Part shown: positions 16,500-24,723 of the stretch, in pieces
Layout of the letters: the number at the start of each line of letters is the position of its first letter
Position numbering within the stretch: the stretch's first letter is position 1
Assembly: GCA_965198865.1 (NCBI GenBank)
Contig: CBDAQA010000010.1
Span: forward strand, 62,001-126,000
Direction of reading: 5' to 3'
Origin: CBDAQA01 sp965198865
GTDB lineage: Bacteria; Planctomycetota; Phycisphaerae; Tepidisphaerales; Tepidisphaeraceae
DNA length: 64,000 nucleotides
Program-made: the position numbers and the translations under genes
Notes under the pieces: generated by a model
The model's input: the letters and a program-made list of their open reading frames with translations, nothing else
The model's database searches: none
Told to the model about the DNA's origin: nothing

Positions 16500-17474
16500 C
16501 TACACCAACCGCCGACAGGTCAGCGTCAACGTCGCGCCGTCGCCCAGCAGCCACCCGGCGGCCAGCGGCGGCAGGGACAGCGCCGCCAGCGGTCCCGCCA
16601 GGGCAAGGCTGATCACGGAGTCACCGGCCGATGCCCGCCCTGCCTCGGGGGCGGAAGTGAGCCGGTCGAACAGCACGTTCGGGCGAGAGCAGGCCAGGTC
16701 CAGCGCGCTCTGGATCACGCCGAACCAGTCGTACTCCAGGGCGACGTTCGTCTGCCGCTCGACGGTCAGCCCGGCCCGCGCGAGCAGCGCACGGAACGTG
16801 TCGGGCGTGAAGTGGTGCCGGTGCCGGGGGACGTCCAGGTGCATCCACCGTCGGCCGAACAGGCGGGACTGCCAGCTGGCGACGTTCGGCACCGTCGCCT
16901 GGAACATGCCGCCCGGCGCAAGCTGCGCACCGACCCACCCGGCCAACCCGCCCGGATCGGTCACGTGCTCCATCACGTGCCAACAGGTCACGGCGTCGAA
17001 CGGCCGGCCGGCGAAGCCGTCGGCGTCGGCCGACAGCCGGGCGTCGATCCCTCGGGACCGCAGGCGATCAACCGTCACGCCGTCGATCTCGGTCGCGGCC
17101 ACGTCCCAGCCGTGGGCGCGCATGTGCATCGCGAACGCCCCGCTGCCGCACCCGACGTCCAGCAGCCGCCCCCGGAACCCAGCTGGGAAGCACCGCTCGA
17201 CGGCCCTGCGGCGGAGGTGGTCGCGCAGCCCGCCGGTGAACGCGTGCCGGTTGCCCCGGTACCGCGGCGGGTAGAACCGCCCGACGTCGGCGTCCGGCGG
17301 CGGCGGGCGCGTGGCCAGCACGCCGCACCCGCCGCACCGGTCGACGTCGAACCGCTCGCCCGTCAGGTGGTCGGCGAGCCCGCGCAACTGCGCCACCCAG
17401 ACCGTGGCCCCGCAGACGACGCACGGGTCGCCCGGCGTCGCTGCATCAGGGGTCGGCGCGTCGTCGAGGGACAT
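16500..17474 (-). CDS. Class I SAM-dependent methyltransferase
   Basis: A 324-residue protein from the ATG at 17474. The N-terminus carries two CxxC pairs (CVVCG...CGGCGVL), likely a zinc site as in other planctomycete Methyltransf_23 proteins. The SAM-binding motif I is LLDVGCGSGAFAMHMRAHGW, followed by AATEIDG, and motif IV region VTCWHVMEHVTDPGG. A hydrophobic C-terminal stretch (ISLALAGPLAALSLPPLAAG) suggests membrane association. It follows the glycosyltransferase gene by 23 bases, so both probably work on a lipid-linked or surface glycan. The substrate is not identifiable. Confidence 0.85.
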   Translation of the reverse strand: MSLDDAPTPDAATPGDPCVVCGATVWVAQLRGLADHLTGERFDVDRCGGCGVLATRPPPPDADVGRFYPPRYRGNRHAFTGGLRDHLRRRAVERCFPAGFRGRLLDVGCGSGAFAMHMRAHGWDVAATEIDGVTVDRLRSRGIDARLSADADGFAGRPFDAVTCWHVMEHVTDPGGLAGWVGAQLAPGGMFQATVPNVASWQSRLFGRRWMHLDVPRHRHHFTPDTFRALLARAGLTVERQTNVALEYDWFGVIQSALDLACSRPNVLFDRLTSAPEAGRASAGDSVISLALAGPLAALSLPPLAAGWLLGDGATLTLTCRRLV

Positions 17475-17497
17475 GGAGGGGTCGGCCGTCGTCGTCG

Positions 17498-18379
17498 TCA
17501 CGGGGTCACGGTCTCCGCCGACACGGGCGCGTCCGCCGTGGTCGCCAGCCGTCGGCCATCGGCAGCGAAGATGTGATAATGGGACAGGCCCCACTTCTCG
17601 AGCCGGTACTGCACGGTGGTGCTGAGCACGCCGAATCCGTACTTGATGCTCCGCTTGAGGGAGATGCTGCTGCTCTCGGGCTCGTACCGCGTGGGGCACG
17701 ACAGTTCGCCCGTGCGGAAGCCGAAGAAGAACGCCTGGGCCAGCATCTGGTTGTCGAACACGAAGTCGTCGTCGTTCTCCTCCAGCGGCAGCTTGCGCAG
17801 CACGTCGGCGCTGAACGCCCGGTAGCCCGTGTGGTACTCGCTCACCTTCGCGCCCATCAGCAGGTTCTGGATCAGCGTGAGGATGCGGTTCATCACGTAC
17901 TTGTAGATCGGCATCCCCCCGCCGATGGCCGACCCGCACAGGATCCGGCTGGCCAGCACGACGTCGTACTGCCCGGTCGCGATCATGCTCGCCATCGCCA
18001 CGACCAGCTTGGGGCTGTACTGGTAGTCGGGGTGGAGCATGACGACCACGTCGGCCCCCAGCCGCAGCGCCTCGCGGTAGCAGGTCTTCTGGTTCCCGCC
18101 GTACCCCATGTTCTTCGGGTGCCGCAGCACGGTCAGCCCCAGTTGCTCGGCCACGGCGGCCGTGGCGTCGCGGCTCGCGTCGTCGACCAGGACGATGTCG
18201 TCCGCGAACCCGGCCGGGATGTCCGCCACGGTCCGCTGGACCGTGTTGGCCGCGTTATAGGCCGGCATGACGACGACGAGGCGCTTGCCGTGGATCACCC
18301 GCGGGCACTCCGGTTCGGGACGCGAGCAGAGCCGGCGGATTCGCCGCACTGGCCCGCAGTAGATTATCAGACACGTCAA
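17498..18379 (-). CDS. Family 2 glycosyltransferase (DPM1-like)
   Basis: The GT-A core begins RLVVVMPAYNAANTVQRTV, with IVLVDDASRDAT for nucleotide-sugar binding, PKNMGYGGNQKTCYREAL, MLHPDYQYSPKLVVAM and EYHTGYRAFS. This resembles dolichol-phosphate-mannose-synthase-like enzymes that transfer a sugar to a polyprenyl phosphate or surface glycan. No C-terminal membrane helices are visible. The start is uncertain: the ATG at 18379 gives a Cys/Arg-rich extension, while GTG at 18298 (VIHGKRLVVV) would give the usual family N-terminus. Confidence 0.87.
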   Translation of the reverse strand: MTCLIIYCGPVRRIRRLCSRPEPECPRVIHGKRLVVVMPAYNAANTVQRTVADIPAGFADDIVLVDDASRDATAAVAEQLGLTVLRHPKNMGYGGNQKTCYREALRLGADVVVMLHPDYQYSPKLVVAMASMIATGQYDVVLASRILCGSAIGGGMPIYKYVMNRILTLIQNLLMGAKVSEYHTGYRAFSADVLRKLPLEENDDDFVFDNQMLAQAFFFGFRTGELSCPTRYEPESSSISLKRSIKYGFGVLSTTVQYRLEKWGLSHYHIFAADGRRLATTADAPVSAETVTP

Positions 18380-18486
18380 GCGAGGGCGAGTGGCGAGGGT
18401 CTCGCCGCAAGATCAGCTTCAACGTCTCCGACCGCGCAGGCTGCGCCGAAGAGTTGGGCCGACGGGGATCTCGTCCCCCGTTTCAT

Positions 18487-18564
18487 CCGCCGGCGGCAGC
18501 CAGCGGATGACCGGTGAACGAACGCTGTTGGCATCCCAACCGGACCGCTGGCTTCCGCCCGCGG
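18487..18564. repeat. Inverted repeat, CCGCxGGCGGxAGCCAGCGG family, copy 1
   Basis: Left arm CCGCCGGCGGCAGCCAGCGG (18487-18506) and right arm 18545-18564 are complementary at 18 of 20 positions. A second copy of the same family lies at 63115-63192. The surrounding stretch 18380-18626 has no gene that I can support. Confidence 0.8.
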
Positions 18565-18626
18565 CTGGAACCGGAGCGACGGGTCTCACCAGCGCTCAGC
18601 TGCCATTACGTGCCGCACGACGCCGA

Positions 18627-19112
18627 TCACCCGGCCGCCACCAGCAGCACCGTCGCGTGCGCCGCGATCGCCTCGCCGCGGCCGATGGCGTCGCAGCCCT
18701 CGTTCGTGCCGGCCTTCACGTTCACGCGGTCGGTCGTCACGCCAAGCAGCTCCGCCACGGCGGCGACCATCTCGGGCTTGAACCGCTTCAGCTTCGGCCG
18801 CTCGGCCAGGATCATCACGTCGACGTTGCCGACGCCGTACCCGACAGCCTTGGCGCGTTTCAATGCTTCGTCGACGAACACGCGGCTCGGCGCGTTCCGC
18901 CAGCGCTCGTCGGTGTTGGGGAACAGCTCGCCGATGTCGCCCCCGCCGATCCCGCCAAGGACGGCATCGACCAGCGCGTGTAGCACCACGTCGCCGTCGC
19001 TGTGGGCGACGGGGCTGATCTCGCTCGAGACGACGATGGTGCCGAGCACCAGCTGCCCGCCGGGCTGGAGGCGGTGCAGGTCGTAGCCGTGGCCGATGCG
19101 GAAGGGAAGCAT
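18627..19112 (-). CDS. ispF: 2-C-methyl-D-erythritol 2,4-cyclodiphosphate synthase
   Basis: Fifth step of the MEP isoprenoid pathway: CDP-methylerythritol 2-phosphate to the cyclodiphosphate plus CMP. The metal-binding motif GYDLHRLQPGGQLVLG (Asp and His ligands), HSDGDVVLHALVDAVLG and the C-terminal NVKAGTNEGCDAIGRGEAIA are all present. The length (161 aa) is standard. It is the last gene of a minus-strand run after the sigma54 regulator, separated by an AT-rich repeat. No ispD lies in the window. Confidence 0.95.
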   Translation of the reverse strand: MLPFRIGHGYDLHRLQPGGQLVLGTIVVSSEISPVAHSDGDVVLHALVDAVLGGIGGGDIGELFPNTDERWRNAPSRVFVDEALKRAKAVGYGVGNVDVMILAERPKLKRFKPEMVAAVAELLGVTTDRVNVKAGTNEGCDAIGRGEAIAAHATVLLVAAG

Positions 19113-19119
19113 GAGGAAA

Positions 19120-19190
19120 GTCCGAACTTTGAAGAACGAATTTCGAAAAGCCGGCTTCGAAATTTGGGATTTCGAAATTCGAGATTTCCC
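19120..19190. repeat. AT-rich TTCGAAATT repeat, copy 1
   Basis: An AT-rich island in otherwise GC-rich DNA made of TTCGAAAT-type units, several self-complementary. It contains TTTCGAAATTCGAGATTTC (19170-19188), present in inverted orientation at 35356-35374 with all 19 bases matching. It fills the gap between ispF and the regulator gene. Confidence 0.85.
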
Positions 19191-19191
19191 C

Positions 19192-20586
<1,395 letters not shown>

Positions 20587-20635
20587 ACGTGCGTGGTATG
20601 ATACCGCATCACCCCAGCGACGGGAGAGCCGCCCC

Positions 20636-21081
20636 ATGACGATCGCGAACCCAATCGTTTCCCCACCCGTGCCGTCCTCGGCTCGGACGACCGGCCTTGA
20701 ACCGACGTGCAACATCGTTGAGCTCTTCCCGTCTCGCGGGCAGTGGACCGACGACGATGACTTCTCTCTGGACACCAACCGTTCAATTGAGCTTGTCGCT
20801 GGAAGCATCGAGGTGCTCCCCACGCCAACGGAATCGACCTCACGATCGAAGTGGTCAGCGACGCTTACCGATCGCACGACCTGCACACCAAACGCCGGAA
20901 GCACGCGATGGCAGGCGTTTCCGAGTACTGGATCGTGGACCCACTCCTTGGCGAGGTCACGGTCATGCGCCTGCATGGCAGCGCCTACGAGCCGGTCGGC
21001 GTCCATCACCGGGGCGACCGGGCCAGTTCAGGTTCTACCCGGGCTCTCCGTCGACGTGACTGAAGTGTTCAACGCGGACTG
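20636..21081 (+). pseudogene. Decayed Uma2-family gene
   Basis: The ATG at 20636 starts a Uma2-like N-terminus (WTDDDDFSLDTNRSIELVAG, IEVLPTPTES). About 60 residues of the family's middle are missing. The family C-terminal block then appears in another frame (GIDLTIEVVSDAYRSHDLHT, KRRKHAMAGVSEYWIVDPLL, near 20835-21030), and the final SGFYPGLSVDVTEVF block is shifted again. A deletion plus two frameshifts mean it cannot make a full protein. It sits on the opposite strand between a histidine kinase and its regulator, and its end overlaps the kinase's 3' end. Confidence 0.8.
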
Positions 21082-21887
21082 ACCTCCGCCAACGGCAACG
21101 TCAACGTGAAGTCCGACCCCTTCCCCGCCTCGGTCGCCACCGTCAGGTCCCCGCCGTGCTCCCGCGCGATCCGCCGGCTGATGGCCAGCCCCAGCCCCGT
21201 CCCGCCCTTCTTCGTCGAGTAGTAGGCGTCGAACAGGAACGGCACCGCGTCGGCCGGGATCCCGCCGGCGGTGTCGATCACGTCCACCCGTGCCTCACCG
21301 TCCAAAATCGATGCCGATAGGATCAGGTCCCCGCCCCCCTTCGGCCCCATCGCCTGCACCGCGTTCAGCATCAGGTTCAGCACCGCCTGCTGCACCAGCT
21401 TCGGGTCGGCGTTGGCCATGACCCGGTCGCCGTCGCTCGGCTTGAGGCGCACCCGCACCCGGTTCAGCTGCGCCTGCGGGGCGAAGAAGTCGGCCAGCTC
21501 CTCCAGCAGCTCGTGCAGGTCCGTCGGCCGGGGGTCGACCTCCATCTTCCCGGCGTACTTCAGGAAGTCGTCCAGCGTCTCCCGCAGCCGGGCCGTCTCC
21601 CGCTGCACCGTCTTCAACCGGTGGATCACCCGCTGCTGGTGCGGGTCGCGCTCGTCCAGGTCCTCGCCCAGCAGCTGGAGGTTCAGCTGCACGGTCGACA
21701 GCGGGTTCTTGATCTCGTGCGCCAGCCCGCCGGTCAATGTTCCCAACTCCGCCAGCCGCTCCGACTGCCGCGCGCGCCGCTCCAGCAGGACGAACCGCCG
21801 GTAGGCGTACGCCCCCACCGCCGCCCCGGCCACCCCGCTGGCCGCCAGGCCGGTCGTTAGTCCCGTCAAAAACAGACCCGCCGCCAT
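21069..21887 (-). CDS. Membrane-anchored sensor histidine kinase (NtrB-like)
   Basis: From the ATG at 21887: one N-terminal membrane helix (LFLTGLTTGLAASGVAGAAV), no extracellular sensor domain, then the phospho-acceptor H-box LGTLTGGLAHEIKNPLSTVQ, and an ATPase domain with N-box LVQQAVLNLMLNAVQAMGP, G1 DTAGGIP and G2 GGTGLGLAISRRIAREHGG. It is upstream of, and on the same strand as, the sigma54 regulator at 19192-20586, so it is its likely kinase. How it senses a signal with so little outside the membrane is unknown. The ATG at 21887 avoids a repeat-derived extension to 21980. Confidence 0.92.
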   Translation of the reverse strand: MAAGLFLTGLTTGLAASGVAGAAVGAYAYRRFVLLERRARQSERLAELGTLTGGLAHEIKNPLSTVQLNLQLLGEDLDERDPHQQRVIHRLKTVQRETARLRETLDDFLKYAGKMEVDPRPTDLHELLEELADFFAPQAQLNRVRVRLKPSDGDRVMANADPKLVQQAVLNLMLNAVQAMGPKGGGDLILSASILDGEARVDVIDTAGGIPADAVPFLFDAYYSTKKGGTGLGLAISRRIAREHGGDLTVATEAGKGSDFTLTLPLAEVSPR

Positions 21888-21921
21888 AGTCGGCGAGCGT
21901 ACGGCGGAGGTCCCCTTCGGG

Positions 21922-21997
21922 GAAGTTTTGAGTTGCGAGTTCTGAGTTTGGAGCGGGAAGGGCCGCCCGCCGTCTACCAACTCAGAACGCAGAACGC
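21922..21997. repeat. Imperfect inverted repeat, GAGTTCTGAGTTTGG type
   Basis: GCGAGTTCTGAGTTTGG (about 21934-21950) pairs imperfectly with CCAACTCAGAACGC (about 21977-21990). The sequence is low in GC compared with its surroundings and lies directly between the cold-shock gene stop and the histidine kinase start. It looks like another dispersed stem-loop family. Confidence 0.55.
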
Positions 21998-21999
21998 GT

Positions 22000-22308
22000 T
22001 CAATGCTCCCGCCGCACCCGGCGGGCCAGCAGCCCCTTCTCGCCGCTCAGCTGCTCGTACGACACCCGCTCGCCATCCTTCAGCACGCGGAACCCGTCCC
22101 CCTCGATGCTGCTGAAGTGCACGAACACGTCCTGCCCCTCGGGGTTGAGGATGAACCCGAACCCCTTCTTGGAGTCGAACCACTTCACCGTCCCACAGCA
22201 CGTGGCGGCTGCAGACTCCGCCGGGCTGCCGGGGCCGGCGTTCCCAGTGGCGACGTTCATGGACTCGACGGCGGCGGTCGCTTCGACCGCGGACACGATG
22301 GTGGACAT
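22000..22308 (-). CDS. Cold-shock domain protein with N-terminal extension
   Basis: The cold-shock domain binds single-stranded RNA/DNA: RNP1 GTVKWFDSKKGFGFI and RNP2 DVFVHFSSI are intact, followed by LKDGERVSYEQLSGEKGLLA. Unlike the usual 65-70 residue proteins it has an extension of about 34 residues (MSTIVSAVEATAAVESMNVA...CC). The ATG at 22308 is preceded by GGGAAGG on the minus strand, supporting this start. The longer open frame to 22461 is not needed. Confidence 0.93.
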   Translation of the reverse strand: MSTIVSAVEATAAVESMNVATGNAGPGSPAESAAATCCGTVKWFDSKKGFGFILNPEGQDVFVHFSSIEGDGFRVLKDGERVSYEQLSGEKGLLARRVRREH

Positions 22309-22492
22309 GGTCCGACCTTCCCAATTTGTGCGACCACCCCGTCGGCCGGCCGAAGAACACCGGGGCGGGGCGGTGCAATTGATGTGAGAACAACGCTGGC
22401 GACCCCCGCGGGACGGCTCCCCTGCCGCTGGATCCGCGGGGCTCGCGTACGACCGTCGCAATTTATACGATCGACCGGCAACAATTCAATAG

Positions 22493-23656
22493 CTATCGGA
22501 CTTCAGATTTTTCTGCTCGCCCCGTCGTCGCCCCCGCCCGACGCGCCAGGACCGGCTCCGCGAACAACACCAACGCCCCCACCCCGCCCGCCACCGGCTC
22601 GACCGACAGCGTCAGCTCCCGCGCCCCCGCCGTCGGCACCACGACCGCGACCGGGTCATCCACCGACGTTCGCGGCCCGCCCCCATCCGCCACCCGCCGC
22701 CCGTCCAACGCGATCGACCACGCCACTCCCGCCATCGGCACCACTCCCGACGGAACCCCCACCCGGCACGCGAACGCCGTGTAGCCGCCCGCCAACCCGT
22801 ACGTGACCGACGTCCCTCCCGATACGCACACCGCCCGGTTCACCGCGCCCCCGATCAGGTGCGCCGGCAGCCCCACCGGCGTCGCGTCCGACAGCGCCGT
22901 CCCCGCCGTCGGCTTCACGTCCGCCAGTTCCACCACCCGATCTCCGCCCGCCCGCACCGAACCCAGGTCGCTCAGCCGCACCGCCATCGCCCCCACCCCA
23001 TCCACGTTCATCCGCACCGCCCCACCCGTGACCGACAGCCCGTCCGCCGCCAGGACCGACCCGTCCGTCGTCCGCACGACCCAATCGCCCCGCCGTGGCC
23101 CCGCCGGTCGCAGCACCAGCGCCGCCGCCCGGTCGGCCGTGGCGAACGTCGCCTCACCCAACAGCGGCGACGTCATCGTCACCCCCGCCCCGTCGAACCG
23201 CACGAGCGTCCCCTCGAAGAAGTCCCCGTCCCGCAGCAGCAGCCCCGCGGCCCCCCCCGGCACCCGCCCCAGAAGATCGCCATCGACCGGACCAAAGCAC
23301 ACCCGCGCGACCCGCCCGATCGCCACCGGCACCGACCCCACCGCCGCCGTCGTCACCCGCACGGACTTGTCGTCGATCCCATCGATGCGCCCGACCAGCG
23401 TCGAACCGTCCACCAGCACGCAAGACGCCGCCCCTGTGCGCACCCGATGGTCGAACGTCACGTCCAGCAGATGATCCAGCGCAACGACGGCCTGCCCCAC
23501 CCGCAGCGCATGCCCCTCCACCGCGACCGTTCCGGCCAACCGCTGCCCATCCGTCGTCCGCACGACATCCGCGCGACCCACGGTCCCGACCAACAACACC
23601 GCCACCCAAGCCGGCGTCTGAGGTACGCCGAAGACCCGGATCATCGCGCCGATCAT
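22493..23656 (-). CDS. Exported NPCBM-type domain protein
   Basis: About 388 residues. The start is either ATG 23656, which overlaps the upstream stop as ATGA, or ATG 23644 (MIRVFGVPQTPAWVAVLLVG). The signal peptide is VAVLLVGTVGRA, and its first residues are encoded by the 32-bp dispersed repeat at 23608-23639. The middle has beta-rich repeats (TTDGQRLAGTVAVEG, LVDGSTLVGRIDGIDDKSV) resembling Sm-like or PQQ-like strands. The C-terminus (LIGGAVNRAVCVSGG...YTAFACRVGVPSGV) resembles the NPCBM/NEW2 carbohydrate-binding domain. It is the last gene of the coupled minus-strand block. Confidence 0.75.
   Translation of the reverse strand: MIGAMIRVFGVPQTPAWVAVLLVGTVGRADVVRTTDGQRLAGTVAVEGHALRVGQAVVALDHLLDVTFDHRVRTGAASCVLVDGSTLVGRIDGIDDKSVRVTTAAVGSVPVAIGRVARVCFGPVDGDLLGRVPGGAAGLLLRDGDFFEGTLVRFDGAGVTMTSPLLGEATFATADRAAALVLRPAGPRRGDWVVRTTDGSVLAADGLSVTGGAVRMNVDGVGAMAVRLSDLGSVRAGGDRVVELADVKPTAGTALSDATPVGLPAHLIGGAVNRAVCVSGGTSVTYGLAGGYTAFACRVGVPSGVVPMAGVAWSIALDGRRVADGGGPRTSVDDPVAVVVPTAGARELTLSVEPVAGGVGALVLFAEPVLARRAGATTGRAEKSEVR
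23608..23639. repeat. Dispersed 32-bp repeat inside a signal peptide, copy 2
   Basis: Identical at all 32 positions to 16418-16449. On the minus strand it is coding: it supplies RVFGVPQTPA of the signal peptide of the 22493-23656 gene. Confidence 0.92.
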
Positions 23657-24723
23657 CGCTGGTACAGCGGCACCGCCCCATCCGGCAGCGCCAGGATGAG
23701 CGTGTCCACCGCCGTCACGTAAATCGAGCTGAACCCCGACCCGTCCCCGTCCAGCGTCGGCCAGTAGCACAGGTCCCCCTCGCTCCGCACCCGCCCCATC
23801 AGCCGCCCCCGCACGTCCGCGTACCACTTGCTCCACGAGTCGCCGCCGATCATGTACTCCGCCGGCGCCGCGTAGAAGTTCCCGTACGTGAAGTAGTGCA
23901 GCGGGGCCGGCCCCGTCTGCTGCTGGAACAGGTAGTCCGACCCCGCCCGCACCATCGGGTCGTCGTACAGCCCGCACACCTGAAGCGAGTAGATCGCCGC
24001 CGCCGTCCGCGCGAAGCCCGGACCGCCGCCCGGCTGGTACGCGAACCCGCCGCTCGCGTCCCGCGTCCGGCACGACCGCACGTACCCCACCGCCCGGTCG
24101 ATCGTCTGCTGCGGCACGTCGATCCCGTCGTTCTTCGCCGCCCGCAGCGCCACCACCTGCAGCACCGTCACCGACAGGTCGGCGTCGGCCACGCGCGGGA
24201 AGTACCGCCACCCGCCCTGCGGGTTCTGCGTGTTGATGATCAGCTGCACCGCCCGCTTCAGCTTCGCCCGCGCGTCCTCCGTCCCGGCCCCCCCCGTCTG
24301 CCCGCACGCCTCCGCCAGCGCGATCGTTGCGATGCCGTGCCCGTACATCCCCTTGTCGTCGTTCACCTCGTCGGCCGCCACCACGTACCCGTCGGCCCGC
24401 ACGCAGTCCAGCAGGTACTTCACCCCGCGCGTCACCGCCGCCCCGTTCGGCCCCTCGTCCGGCAACTGCCCCCCCGCCAGGAACGCCATCACCACGTACG
24501 CCGTGTACGCCGCCTTGTGCTGGCGCTCGCCCCAGTGCCCGTCCGGGTACTGCTTCGACGCCAGCCACCGCAGCGCCCCGTCGATGGTCCGCCGCCCCTC
24601 CGCGTCCACCCGCGGCTCCTCCCCCCGCGCCGCGCAAGGCGCCACCATCGCAAACACCAGCAGGAGGAGAAACACCCCCAAGCCGGCGTGTGAGGTACTT
24701 CGAAGACCCGGGTCGCGCCCCAT
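23653..24723 (-). CDS. Exported prenyltransferase/squalene-cyclase-repeat protein
   Basis: About 356 residues. A signal peptide (GVFLLLLVFAMVAPCAARG) is followed by alpha-toroid repeats with the characteristic W..QxxDGxWG and QNPxGGW motifs: LRWLASKQYPDGHWGERQ, INTQNPQGGWRYF, RDASGGFAYQPGG. This fold occurs in squalene/hopene cyclases and in complement-like proteins; the DXDD catalytic motif of true cyclases is not visible, so it is probably structural or binding. The start overlaps the previous stop (TGATG at 24725-24721; GTG at 24726 is the alternative). The residues DPGLRSTSHAGLG are encoded by the repeat at 24680-24711. Confidence 0.85.
   Translation of the reverse strand: MGRDPGLRSTSHAGLGVFLLLLVFAMVAPCAARGEEPRVDAEGRRTIDGALRWLASKQYPDGHWGERQHKAAYTAYVVMAFLAGGQLPDEGPNGAAVTRGVKYLLDCVRADGYVVAADEVNDDKGMYGHGIATIALAEACGQTGGAGTEDARAKLKRAVQLIINTQNPQGGWRYFPRVADADLSVTVLQVVALRAAKNDGIDVPQQTIDRAVGYVRSCRTRDASGGFAYQPGGGPGFARTAAAIYSLQVCGLYDDPMVRAGSDYLFQQQTGPAPLHYFTYGNFYAAPAEYMIGGDSWSKWYADVRGRLMGRVRSEGDLCYWPTLDGDGSGFSSIYVTAVDTLILALPDGAVPLYQR
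24680..24711. repeat. Dispersed 32-bp repeat inside a signal peptide, copy 3
   Basis: Matches the 16418-16449 arm at 29 of 32 positions. It is coding on the minus strand but in a different frame from copy 2: here it gives DPGLRSTSHAGL before the hydrophobic core of the signal peptide. Confidence 0.88.
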